DNA of 64,000 nt. Origin: Dendrocalamus latiflorus. Taxonomy: Eukaryota > Streptophyta > Magnoliopsida > Poales > Poaceae. The notes beneath the pieces are model-generated. The model made no database searches. It saw only the letters and a list, made by a program, of their open reading frames with translations, and was not told the origin of the DNA. Positions 49,057-60,311 of this stretch are shown here, in pieces. The translations under genes and the position numbers were made by a program. The DNA lies in contig CM029620.1 in NCBI GenBank assembly GCA_017311315.1, positions 4,887,779 through 4,951,778 of the forward strand, in the 5' to 3' direction. Every line of letters begins with the position of its first letter. The stretch's first letter is position 1.

Positions 49057-49817
49057 TAATATGATAGACACTTAGATCCACGTGGCAACCATGTAAGTGA
49101 AACCAAACTCACGTGGACAACATATCAGCGCAAAATCGCGTTGAAATAGGTCAAGAGTTGTGAACGGTTTTGATAGTTCTAGATTATGTTATAAACGATT
49201 TCAAAATTCAAGGTCGGAGAACGAATTGAGATCGGAGTGTAAGGTTGAAAAGTGGATTTTTTGTTTAAAGAATAACTCAAGATTGCCTTAGGTAAAAATA
49301 ACTTCTCTAAAACTAGTGGCCCCATTCATTTCGGCTTAAACTTCTGGCTTATTTTTCACTATTCAACAATTTCGTCTTTTTCTAGTTTTTTGGCTTTTTT
49401 TAGCTTTTTATCTGTTCTTTTTTTCCCGTATTCATTTGTACTATCCGTGACGGGCTAACATGTTTTTTATTTTTTTAAAATTTTTTAAAATTTAATTACG
49501 CTAAATAAGCCACCGTCAGCTACAGTGTTTTTTCAGCCAGATATAGTGTTTTTCAGCCATAAGCCACTCAAAATAAGTCCTTCTGAGTAGGGCTTATCAT
49601 ATTTTAATTAATTGGCAGTTATATTTAATCTATACTACCTCTTAATTGGGAGTAGAAGGTACCCAAAAAAACTAAGAAATTACCACATCACTTAAAGGAA
49701 TGACACTAGAAATTCCCGCATCAATGTAACAAAAAAAGGGAATGGCTAATACCCAGCTATTCACTGGTACAACTAGCAGACGATAAGCCCCCGCACCCAG
49801 CCCGCCCATTTCTTCTA
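49057..49817. other. Intergenic, MITE remnants
   Basis: No gene. At 49318-49590 a probable decayed MITE has CATTTCGGCTTAAACTTCTG on one side and AGCCATAAGCCACTC on the other. At 49629 TCTATACTACCTCTTAATTG resembles a Helitron 5' end on the plus strand, but nothing pairs with it. Confidence 0.4.
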
Positions 49818-49845
49818 CTAGTTGGATGCCCGTGCGTTGCTACGG
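49818..49845 (-). other. Helitron 3' terminus (minus strand)
   Basis: On the minus strand it reads CCGTAGCAACGCACGGG (hairpin), then CATCCAACTAG followed by host T. The element body extends to the right. Confidence 0.75.
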
Positions 49846-51493
49846 ATTAAAACATAATCATAACATTTAAAAAGTCTAATTGCAAAATGATAGGGAGCAA
49901 AGGAAATACTCTAAAATTATTCTATCAAACAAGAACACTATAGATCCACATATAGAAAGACTTTGACTTACAAGGATTGCCAAAAAAAGGAGAGACGTAA
50001 TTAATTGCAATTCACAAATAAAAATTTTCCACAGGGGTTACATGGTACAAGCTGAAAAGAGAACACCCAGTTACATATGGGAAATCTCTCATCCAGAAAA
50101 CAGCAAGCTAAACACCTGTATGAGCATATCCCATGGACAAGATAAAAGATATTGACAAGATGTCGTCGAACAATTCACAAATGGATGCACTCATTGTTCC
50201 TAGTGATATTCAATTAGGATATAACTCCATTCCACAGATATATAAGAAAGTTTCTTGATACTACAAATACTACCACTAAAATTAGATAGAATGGCATGAA
50301 CACATGTCCAATTTGCTATGCGTCAAATTACACATTAAAGCACAATCATCTAGCAAGCATGATAGCTAGAAGTATCTTAGCCACAACATTTGCATCTACT
50401 TCTAGCAAGCATCCTAGCTATGAATATCCTAGCCAAAAGAACCATATCAACTTCCTTCATGACAAATCACATCTACTTCCACCAAAATGAGTCTTGCACT
50501 TCTAGCAATTATATAGCTAGAGGTCCCTTAGCCAAAAGATTTGCATTTACTTCCCCTAGTAATGTCATGGAGAAGCATTTCCAATAAGCATTTCCAATAA
50601 GCTCGTTGTTGAGCCTACAAAAGATTCCATAAATGATAAACCATATAGCTAAAACTAATTACTAAAAAATTTATAATCAAAATTATGTTTACCTCCGTCT
50701 CAGATCGCATGCAACTGCAACATTAGGTTCAAAGTGCACCCTACTGAAGCATGTAGTGTGCAGGCTATGATCTAAAAAGTAAATAAGTAAGTATAAAACA
50801 TAGAGTAGATCAACACAAAATGAACAAGGAACACACATCAACTCACCTTGTTCACGCCTTGCTTGAAGCATAGTTGCCACGATGATAGTTCGATCATCAG
50901 AGCATCTCGTTCATTTAGTCAAATGGCTGGTAAGTACTTTGTCCTTAACAACTAACTTCACAGGTTTGAAGCTACAGGAATATAAACATGGGCTGAGTTT
51001 CCATTTTGTGTTATAAAAGCTCTATAAACATGGCACTTTATCTAACATATGAACTTAGCAGGTTATTCTACTTTATAAAAAATTTGGGAGACTCAAGAAA
51101 AAACATTTTCTGATTCATATATTATCACTATCACTATCACTATTATATAAAAACTGAGAAGGTATTCCATCTGTTTGAAAATGTAATCACCAAACATGAT
51201 TATATATTCTAACCAGACAAGTCATGAAGGGAAGGGAAATTTTGTAAGGCAATTAGCATGTATAGATTAATTATACAGGGAAGGCCATTAGCATTTATAG
51301 ATTAATTATACAAGAGGGGTTCCGTTCTATGCAAAAACAACCAAATATAGCAGCAAACCGTAATGTTCTAAGTGGCAAAGGAGCAAACTTTGGGAGCCAT
51401 GGACAATAATGATTTCCAGAAACCAGTATAGTAACATAAATAATTTAGACGTGCAACCATAAAATCAAGAAGATACTACAACAAAGTACATAC

Positions 51494-52207
51494 CTGCCAT
51501 CAATTATAAGAACATTTCTAAAAGGTATATTTCTATTGTAGTAGCCTTGCATATAGCCTACAGTGCTTACAAACATGACCATTCCAATAACATCTGACAT
51601 GTGAAAAAAAATGTTAGTAAAACTTTGATTCATTACAAAGCACTATTACTTGGGTGGTCAACTGAAATACATACCAACATAAATGTCATTATGATAGGTG
51701 AATTCAAAAACTTCACTAAGTGGCATGAGCGGCGGAAAAAGCGGCAATGTCTTCTCACTCATGTTTGGTATCTCACTCACAGTAGTGACACGTGTGAAAA
51801 CACACCCATAAGCATGCTCTGCAAGCCACTTATGCTCTATTCTCCTCGTAGGCTCTACGGACAACCTTGACACATAATATGCGCAGCCCTCTCGAAGTAG
51901 GGGATCTAAACGATGCACCTGGTCATCGTAAACAGTGGCTACCATTTTTTTGCCCTATTAACAGTAGGCAAAGTCAGACACCATTAAAATTCAATAGAAT
52001 GTAACTAAGCATATCTAAAAAAACATGTGTGAACATTACCTGCTCATCCAACAAAACCAAGGTTAGCCTCTTCCTACCAGGAGCGAATGTCTCAACATGA
52101 TACTTGTGATAAACTCGAACACCTATGCTCCATTTTGTTGAAGGATGAAAATCACCAAAGGTTGGAACACGTGGAGCTTCAACTCTAAGACGCTTCAAGG
52201 GCCTCAT
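51494..52207 (-). CDS. RPA1-like OB-fold (DUF223) protein, partial
   Basis: Three exons with good GT-AG borders: 52207-52040, 51954-51675 and 51593-51494. Exon 1 starts at ATG 52207 and reads MRPLKRLRVEAPRVPTFGDF, then STKWSIGVRVYHKYH and LTLVLLDEQ. Exon 2 gives KMVATVYDDQVHRLDPLLRE and CAYYVSRLSVEP. Exon 3 gives VIGMVMFVSTVGYMQGYY, NVLIIDG. This is the first OB-fold of the replication protein A 70-kDa-like proteins that are abundant in grasses and often carried by Helitrons. They bind single-stranded DNA. Later exons are uncertain (a weak candidate at 50840-50880). No frame lesion is seen in the part read, but the gene is probably incomplete. Confidence 0.72.
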
Positions 52208-53747
52208 CCTAAATCCCCCGAAAAAATATAAACATGAAGTTCAAAAACGCATATGAACATAATGCTGCAAGCCTTTCTGTTGCAATCTTGCCTAAAGTAC
52301 AGAAAACTACCGCATTTCATGGTCCCACCTAAACAGTATCCCTTACCACAATTGAATATTTCTCAAGGACATAGGTAGATGCTGATTCATCTTAAACTCA
52401 TTTCAAGAAAAATGAATAAAATTCCATTTTGCGATACTTTTATAGACCACAAACAAGACCTTGCCCAGCATTATTAGAAAGCCTCCATCAAAACCAGTCT
52501 GACAGGACAGAGTAACAAACAGGAAATAAAAATGACAAGCTAGGGACACCAGCTCGACAATAACCACCCACAAGAACCCCTCAAAGCAAAGTATTTGTGT
52601 GAAGAGCTACCATTTCAGCACACCTGGAAGTAGCATGCCCATAGACTGCAAACTATGAATTTCCACCAAAATACCAAACTGATGCCTCTATTCTAATCTA
52701 CTGTTGCAAACTTTATGCATCAAATCGGTGCATAAAGAAAAATTGCAATTGACTCGTACCTGATAGAGCACACTGGTCTGATAACAACAATGGAGCAAGG
52801 CACACTGAATGTTTATTTATAGCTGCAATCACAAAATATTGGGCGCCAAAAGTTTGAACCCCTGCACCTCTCTCCCATATTGGCGCTAGATGGACAAAAT
52901 CAAGCACCATATCCAGCTCCTGCTCTAATTGGCGCCAGATGGACAAGACACAGCTCTGGCGATTTTACAGATGGAGACAGATGCATGAGAGAGATCGAGG
53001 GGGACTGCTGCAGCACATTGGGGAAGATGGGTAAATTTCCTGGGGAAGGAGAGAGTGGTGGTATGTGAAGAGACATGACTCAGTGAGATGCCTGCCTTTA
53101 GGTATATAGCCTTTCTATTGTTTTGTCCTGTAGGCTGAAGAGTAGTGGAGTGGCATTGTGACTCTAGTGCATATTGTAGAGTATAAAAAATCACAGAGGG
53201 CAAGCCAGCAAGATCATTCGAACCTAACCTGAAATTATCATTGTAGCAGATCTGCCCTGGGCTCCACTACTGTCCAAGGCTCTGCCCTCACCGCCCTGGT
53301 TTATGCCCCCGACATCCTGGCAACCACTGCCCTCCTAGCCTCTTCCACCACCTACCTGGGCTCCGCCACTGCCCTCCTCGCCTCCGCCCCCGCCGCTTCA
53401 GCCTCCACCGTTGTCCTGCCTTCTCCCACCCTTGCCCTAGTCTCCACCATCGTGCAGGGTCCCCCCCTCCACCGCCCACCATTCAAGGGGGACTTAAGAG
53501 GAATGAAGTGCCAAAGTGGGGATCAGGGCGGCGAACCGAGTAAAAGATCCAATGGCGATTGAGATGGGCGAGTGAGCGGCGAACGAACAGAGGTTGAAGA
53601 CAGAGCAAAATGGTCACGCCGCCAGGAAGCAATGCGCACCTAGGGGCTGGGGTATTAGGGCAACACTTTCCAGCTTCAGATGGGCTAGCTGGGCAAAAAT
53701 GTTTTTCCTAGAAGCCCATTTTACCCAGGGGTCTAATTAATCTGGTA
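52208..53747. other. Helitron interior, no gene recognised
   Basis: Upstream of the RPA-like gene. The part at 52840-52960 holds two copies of a TTGGCGCYAGATGGACAA motif (near 52880 and 52929). A C-rich block at 53250-53480 gives spurious frames. Confidence 0.45.
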
Positions 53748-53780
53748 TAGTAGTGTGCCCGTGCTAACGCTACGGTAAAA
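53748..53780 (-). other. Helitron 3' terminus (minus strand), CTA|T variant
   Basis: The reverse complement matches 3317-3350 base for base (hairpin plus GGGCACACTACTA), but the next bases are T A, not the usual G. Confidence 0.65.
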
Positions 53781-54651
53781 TACAACATAAGATAAAAATT
53801 CGAATAAAAATCAGCAAAACAATCAAATAGAAAAACTCAAATGAACTCAAAATACATGATTTTGGTTTCCATTGGTTAGATTTTGATTTTAGAAAAATTT
53901 AGAAATTTGTTTCATTCAATTCGGAGTTAAAATGAATTAGTTATGGTCGGTTGAAATCCTCTGTTGGAATAAATTCGGAAAAAGATGAAAGTCTAACAGG
54001 CGGGACCCTCAGCCGAAGGCAAGACGACAGCGTGATTGTGGAGACTACGTGGTCGAAAATCGACTGCATGGCTGTGAGTTCAACGCCGGCCGTAAACGAT
54101 TACGTGGTCGGAGGGACTTACGACCACGGCAAATATCGGCAGGCGTGGTCGAAAGGCGTTCGACCACGGCAAAATCCCAGCAGGCGGGATCGAGAGGCAT
54201 TTACGACCACGGCAGAGGAACAGTGATTTTACGACCACGTGGTAAAATTACTAACGCGGTCGAAAGGCGATCGATTGCGGCAAAATCGATTGATCGTGAG
54301 GTCAGGAAGCAATACGACCAGATTGGTGAGAAGTCGAAGGTGATCTGCAGGCGTACGACCAAAACGAAGGAAGTTGAATGTGGTCGTTAGGAGACTACGA
54401 CCACGTTGTGCCGGGATGAACGTGGTCATAAGGTGCTACGACCACGTTGGGAATGGTCGATGAGGCTTCGACCACGAGGCGAGCGGTCGCAAAGGGTTAC
54501 GACCACTTGTAAACGATATGAGCGTGGTTGAAAAGTGCTTCGACCGTGGCATAAGTGGGTGGTGGGCGTTTATGAGTGGTTGTAAGGGTTACGACCACGC
54601 TGTAAGAGAGTGAGTGTGGTCGATAGACTTTCTGTGTGGTCGGAGTCAAAC

Positions 54652-55675
54652 TGCCGTGGTCGAACACCTTTCGACGACATCTACTGTAGGTTTGCCGTGG
54701 TCGTAATAACATTGTCCTTGGCCGTGGTCGATAACCCTTTACGACCACGTTCTGCGTGCCTTCAACGTGGTCGTAAACCTCTCGATCGCCTCCTACTTTG
54801 CCTTGCCGTGGTCGTAGGTCCTCCCGAGCACGCCTCTTTCAGTTTTACCGTGGTCGAACTCCTTTCGACCATGTCTATTGACGGTTTGATGAGGTCGTAA
54901 GTCTTCTTACGACCACTTACACCGTGGTCATAGCCTTCTACGACCACGCTTAGCGACTTTACAACGTGGTCGTATCCTTCTTATGATCACATTCAAACTT
55001 CTTTGTTGCGGTCGTACGCCTTCGAATCACCTTCGATCTTTCTCTGATATGGTCGTATCACTTGCCGACCTCACCGTCTTCTGGTTTTGCCATGGTCGAA
55101 CACCTTTCAACCACGTCTACTGTTGGTTTGCCGTGGTCGTAATAACACTATCCTTGGCCGTGGTCGATAACCCCTTATGACTACGTTCTGCGCTCCTTCA
55201 ACATGGTCGTAAACCTCTCGATCACCTCCTACTTTGCCTTGCTGTGGTCGTAGGTCCTCTCGAGCATGCCTCTTTCAGTTTTGCTGTGGTTGAACACCTT
55301 TCGACCATGTCTATTGACGGTTTACCGTAGTCGTAATTCATCTTACGACCACTTACACTGTGGTCATAGCCTTCTTTGACCACGCTTAGTGACTTTACAA
55401 CGTGGTCGTAGCCTCCTTATGACCATGTTCAAACTTCTTTGTTGCGGTCGTACGCCTTCGGATCACCTTCGATCTTTTTCTGATGTGGTCGTATCACCTG
55501 CCGACCTTACCGTCTTCTGGTTTTGCTGTAGCTTGTCGTGGTTGTAAAAACTTTGTTCCTTGGTCGTGGTCGATAACCCTTTACGACCATGTGCTGCGCT
55601 CCTTCAACGTGGTCGTAAACCTCTCGATCACCTCCTACTTTGCCTTGCCGTGCTCGTAAGTCAATTTTCACCACG
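54652..55675. repeat. 436-bp higher-order repeat within the array
   Basis: Copy 1 runs 54652-55087, copy 2 from 55088 (slightly shortened) and a partial third copy from about 55530. Shared landmarks are CCTTGGCCGTGGTCGATAAC, CTCGATCACCTCCTACTTTG and TTCTTTGTTGCGGTCGTACG. Confidence 0.85.
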
Positions 55676-56050
55676 TCTGCGAGTTCATTCAGGGATTGCT
55701 TTTCTCCCTTATTACTCGCAATTGCTTGGTGCTTTTCTACACATGTCTACATCCCCTTTATACCCGGCTATTTGACTTTAACATGGGTTTGACTACGATT
55801 ATAGACCAACTCTGACTCCGACTCCGACTATGACTCCAAACTTTCGACTATGACTCCAAACTTTTGTCCACGATCAGTCCCACAAGCCCTGTTACGACTA
55901 CACACCGTAGTCATAATCAACTACAAACAACGTAGAGCTTCTGCACCGCACGTTCTATATGTGTTATTATTTGCTTCGCAGATTTTATTCTTTCTATGGT
56001 TGTCTTGTTTCGTTTTTATAAATGCATGTCTGTTTCGAGTGTTGGATTTT

Positions 56051-56066
56051 GCTCTGATACCACTTG
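56051..56066 (-). other. tRNA-Met primer-site complement next to an LTR-like start
   Basis: GCTCTGATACCA, then CT, then TGTTGTAAG. The spacing is the same as at the right LTR of Copia 2 (GCTCTGATACCACT then TGTAGG). This suggests an LTR beginning at 56065 and extending right, with the retroelement's interior to the left. Confidence 0.55.
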
Positions 56067-57369
56067 TTGTAAGTCTTATGACTTCTCCCAAGACTTTTTC
56101 GACCTTTTACGAGTGCTTCTAACCACTTACGACCAGCCATGGCTGCTTACGACTGCTTCTCGCTGCCATTCGACCGCTCTGTCGGCCATTCTGGCCGCTT
56201 TCCTTCGAGGTCGTAAACCTTCTACTAAGGTTTCATACTGCTCTTCTCTGTCGGTGTGCTGCGCTTCCTTCGACCCCACTTGAATCACCTTGATCACAAC
56301 TCTCACCGATCACATAGTGATGCTGGTGATCAGTGTTCACCGTGATCGAAACACCTTTTCGACCACGATCACTTCCTTACATCGTGGTCGAAGTCCCTTT
56401 CGACCACGTTCAAGGCTTAACGGCGCAGTCGCAGCCTCTTCCGACCACTCACACTGTGGTCAAAGCTTCAAAACGTCGTCGAAGCCTTCACCGACCATGT
56501 TTAGTGTCTTTACAACATGGTCCCTGCCCTCCTTTTGAGCACGTTCAATCTCCTTCATCGTGATCGAAGCCTTTCGACCACGTTCAACTCTTCAGCGTGG
56601 TCGAATGCCTTCCCGATCAGTTCAATTCTACCTTACCATGGTCGTAGCGCCTCCCGAGCACGTTCCATCACCTTTGCTCTGGTCGTACGTCTGCTTATCA
56701 CGCTTACAATGTGGTCGTAAACGACCTCTCTCAAGGTGGTCGTACTGACCGCTCAACGTGGTCATAACCGCTCGCTGCAACGTGGTCGTAACGACCGCTA
56801 ACAACGTGGTCGATACCGACCACGCACGGCGGCTCGACCACGGGCATCTTTCGATCACGGGCATCCGACCACGGCTCCGAGCACGCCCATCTCTGACCAC
56901 GCCCATCCGAGCACGGCCATCTTCGATCACGGCCATCTTGGACCATGCCCATCTTTGACCAAGGGCTTCTGCGACCAAGGCGATCTTCGACCACGGACAT
57001 CTTCGACCACGCCATCTTTGGACCACCGCCATCTGACCACGCCCATCCGAACACCTCTAGAAACATCTGCATGCGAGTCGACATCTCCTGTGCCGTTTGC
57101 TATGAATTCGCCTGTTATATGTGGTTGGAATCGATTGCGACCACCTGGGCTAATGTTTCGACTATGACTTCTACTGGCTTTCTGGTCTGACCGGAACTCC
57201 TTCATGACTTCGTCTAGAACTATGTGGTCGTATGTCATCATTGGGCATTCGAGTAACGGCTGACCCAATGAGTCGCAGTCATGTGTGTCATTTTAAGGAA
57301 AAAAGCATGTCTGCATTTTCTCCTGGCGAGTAGCAATCGGAGCTAACGAGTTCAGTTCCAACCCCGCCG

Positions 57370-57515
57370 TGGTCGAAGATCGACTGTAGCTTGAACGTAG
57401 TCGGAGATCGACTGTAGCTTCAACGTAGTCGGGGCTCCACTGTAGCTTCAGCGTAGTCGGAGATCGACTGTAGCTTCAACGTAGTCGCGGCTCCACTGTA
57501 GCTTCAACGTAGTCG
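57370..57515. repeat. Five-copy 29-bp tandem repeat
   Basis: Unit like ACGTAGTCGGAGATCGACTG plus TAGCTTCA, alternating with a GGGCTCCACTG version. Confidence 0.9.
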
Positions 57516-57689
57516 CATATCCGTGGTCGAAGGGCATCAGGACCGTTTACGACCACGTAGTGTCGTTTACGACCACTCTGGCCGTGGTCAAACGCAGCTA
57601 CGACCACGTTGGTCGTGGTCGAATGCAGCTACGACCACCTTGGCTGTGGTCGGAAGTCGTAAGTCAAAGCCACGACCACTGCGGTCGGA

Positions 57690-57990
57690 AGTCGGCGTTG
57701 TGGTTTACGACCACGTTATGGAGTCGGCGCCTTACGACCACGTTGTCGAGAGCGGAAGGGATTAGAAGTTGGCGCTGTGGTTTACGACCACGTTGGGTAG
57801 TCGGCGGCTTACGACCACATTAACGCGAGAAGAAGTCGGCAGTTGAGGCTTCGACCGCTACGGTCGATAGTCGGCGCTCTGGCTTACGACCACGTTAAGA
57901 AGTCAGTAGCTTACGACCACGTTGTAGCGAGAAGCAGTCGGAAGCCAAGGCTTCGACCGCTGTGGTCGGAAGTCGGCAGACTTCGACTTC
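57690..57990. repeat. Tandem repeat, about 105-bp unit
   Basis: Three imperfect copies of a unit with GTCGGCGCTGTGGTTTACGA, an ACGTT-GTAGTCGGCGGC-like spacer and TTACGACCACGTTG. Confidence 0.75.
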
Positions 57991-58831
57991 AACCACGTGG
58001 GTTGTCGGCAGTCTTCGACCACGTTGTGAGGTGGTTGAACGTGGTCAGATCGCCTCGGGCTCGGTCGGTTGTGGTCGTAGCGGGTCGGATGTAGTCGCAG
58101 TCGGTCGGTTGTGGTCGTAATGAGTCAGAGCTCGGTCGGTTGTGGTCGTAGCTCTTCAGGAGCGACTGGATGTGGTCAGTTGAGGTCGAACACGGTCGGA
58201 CAAGCCCCGGACGTGGTCGTTTGCGGTTGTATGCGGTTGGAAGTGCTCGAGTAGCGGTCGGATGCGGTTGTAACGTGGTGAGACGTGGTCGGAAGTCCTT
58301 ACGACCACGTTAGAACCTTCTGTCGTGGTCGTAACTTGAGTCTAACCAGTCGTATGGCTTCCTGGAGCGGTAGAATCTTCTGGGAATCGGTCGTAATGAC
58401 TTCTGGGCTGGTTGTCTTGACTTGGAAAGCGGTCATAGGTCTTGTGCATTATTGTTCATAGTAGAGTGCCCGTGCTAACGCTACGGCGGCATTTGAGGGA
58501 TGCACATGAAAACAACCAAATGATGATATTTTTTCCTTGCCCGTGCTAACGCTACGGTAAAAAACAAAAAGACTAATACAAACATCCGTTTATCTACTTT
58601 TTTTATTATCATCTTGCTTTGGGGATAAATCAAATAGTTGGGATGTGATCAGTTGTGGCTTTTCCTATTCATTTTACCGTTGCTCCAGTTTTGTCATGAG
58701 ATGCTGCTAGCATTCCGAGTATACAATTTCTGAATAAAACTTGGTTACACATGTAGCCCTTATCATGTAACTTTTATTCTTCTTGGCACCTGAGTTATAG
58801 ATGCTTTTGTGCCGAAACTAATTTATTGGCA

Positions 58832-59266
58832 CTCGCCTCCTACCCTCCATCCTTCGCCGCTCTGCCCTCGCCTCCTCCTCCCCACCCCGCGCCACCATCG
58901 CCTCCTCCCCCGCTCCTCCTCCGACGCCTCCTCTACCGCTCCTCCGCCGCCGCCTCCTCCTCCCCCCCCCCCCCGCGCTCCGCTGCCGCCTACGCCATGC
59001 CAGCCCACGCTCCCACCCTCTGCACTTCACAAATTCATCCGCCACCCCCGTGCCAGCCCGTGCTCCCACCCTCTGCACTTCAAAAATTCCTCCGCCACCC
59101 CCGCGCCAGCCCGCGCTCCGCCCTTTTCAACCACGATCAATGTAGTCGTAAGTGCACTCGACCACGATCAGAGTGGTCGTAAATAACACAACATTGGCGA
59201 TGGTGGCGCGGGGTGGGGAGGAGGAGGCGAGGGCAGAGCGGCGAAGGTGGGAGGGTAGGAGCCGAG
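58832..59266. repeat. 71-bp inverted repeat around a 293-bp loop
   Basis: Arms 58832-58902 and 59196-59266 are complementary at 68 of 71 positions by eye. A transcript could fold into a long hairpin. Confidence 0.88.
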
Positions 59267-59593
59267 GGCGGAGCGGCGGAGGAGGGAGGGGAGCAGGCGA
59301 GGGCAGAGCGGCGGCGGAGGAGGGAGGGGAGGAGGCGCACGGGATTCGGTGGGGAGGCAGGCGCCTAGTCGTGAGGAGGGCGGAGGACTGTGGGGAGGAG
59401 GCGAAGCGGAGGTCTCAGCGCCGAAGGACTGTGGGGAGGAGGCGAGGGCGGAGCGGCGAAGGTGGGAGGGTAGGAGGCGACGGCGGAGCGGCGGAGGAGG
59501 GAGGGGAGCACGCGAGGGAAGAGCGGCGGCGGAGGAGGGAGGGGAGGAGGCGCACGGGATTCGGTGGGGAGGCAGGCGCCCGGGCGTGAGGGC
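59221..59593. repeat. Two-copy direct repeat, period 215 bp
   Basis: Copies 59221-59378 and 59436-59593 share GCGCACGGGATTCGGTGGGG and most of their length. Purine-rich; open frames there are compositional. Confidence 0.88.
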
Positions 59594-59735
59594 GGAGGAG
59601 CAGAAGCTGCGCACGAGAGAAGCAGAGAGGAGAGAAGCAGAGAGGCCCACATGTCGGCGCTTTTTTTTTCCTGTGAGAGGGTGGCAGAGCGTCGGACGCA
59701 CCATCACCTTCAACTCGTTCTTTTAAGAGTAGAGA

Positions 59736-60311
59736 TTAGCCACCCCACGGCCCACCATCACAAAACGTTTAATTCGACAAATCGAACACTTTCATTTTGA
59801 GACGCTCAACTTTCAACTCAAAACAAATCTGTTACTCTATGATACTTATTCTTAAACATAGCAGCTCTCGGATTAAATAAGATATTATGAGATACGATAC
59901 AAAGATACTCAATATCAAAAATGAAGTATACCAAATTTGTAGAGAGAAAGAACCAAAATAACGACTATGAAACAGTCATAATAAGTAGAAAGAGATTTGA
60001 CAAATCTAACTATAAATTTCTTAAACATAATCTCGAAAGCTATTGCCGCACCTTACGGATTTATATATTCCACGACATGTCCCACTGTGTAGTATAGGAA
60101 TAATAATCTACTTAGGATTAGTCTAGGAATTCATATAGGACAACTCTCTAAGTCCTAATAGGATTAGGATATATATGAGTAACATATAAAATTCAACTTT
60201 CCACTTGAAATTTAAAATTTTGACTAAAAATTCGTAAATTATCAACTTGACTTCAAATAATTTCAACTCAAAATTGCGAAAAATCAACTCAAACCCCCAA
60301 CTTTCACCCGA
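59736..60311. other. AT-rich spacer, no gene seen
   Basis: Low-complexity AT-rich sequence between the Helitron and the CACTA element; nothing recognised. Confidence 0.5.

Larger units (their letters stand above)
53990..58340. repeat. GTGGTC/GACCAC motif array, 4.4 kb, unclassified
   Basis: By hand I count about 46 GTGGTC and about 40 GACCAC hexamers, against roughly one of each expected by chance in this length. Most sit in a longer core, CGTGGTCGTAA or its complement TTACGACCACG. Spacing is irregular, about 15-60 bp, and orientations are mixed, with local runs of one orientation (mostly GTGGTC at 54600-55650, mostly GACCAC at 56810-57060). Higher-order repeats of 436 bp, about 29 bp and about 105 bp occur within. 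The CpG content is high. There is no conserved protein: stops occur in all frames. A tRNA-Met primer-site complement sits at 56051-56062. Confidence 0.9.
49818..59735 (-). mobile_element. Helitron cluster with stacked 3' termini
   Basis: Four same-orientation 3' end signatures lie at 49818, 53748, 58459 and about 58539. The only clear 5' end is at 59735 (minus strand TCTCTACTCTTAAAAG preceded by host A). The cluster may be one Helitron that repeatedly read through its terminator, or several nested insertions. Contents are an RPA-like gene (49818-53748 segment), the GTGGTC/GACCAC array (53748-58459 segment) and a short GC-rich Helitron (58459-59735). No Rep-helicase was seen. Confidence 0.5.
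58459..59735 (-). mobile_element. Short non-autonomous Helitron with double 3' end
   Basis: The 5' end on the minus strand is A|TCTCTACTCTTAAAAGAAC (59735). The 3' hairpin GTAGCGTTAGCACGGGC plus ACTCTACTA lies at 58459-58485, and a second copy of the hairpin is at 58539-58556. Length is 1277 bp. No coding is recognised; the GC-rich inside consists of an inverted repeat and a two-copy direct repeat. At 59118-59185 it carries GACCAC and GTGGTCGTAA motifs like the neighbouring array. Confidence 0.7.

Noticed and set aside
49629..49821. Possible small plus-strand Helitron starting TCTATACTACC
   Set aside because: The hairpin beside 49818 is in minus orientation and there is no plus-strand terminator, so the ends do not pair.
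53990..58340. CRISPR-like array or tandem protein repeat
   Set aside because: Motifs occur in both orientations with irregular spacing, in a plant nuclear context, and all frames have stops.
58809..59726. Pro/Arg/Gly-rich open frames
   Set aside because: They arise from the inverted and direct GC-rich repeats of the short Helitron; frames are open on both strands without domain signals.
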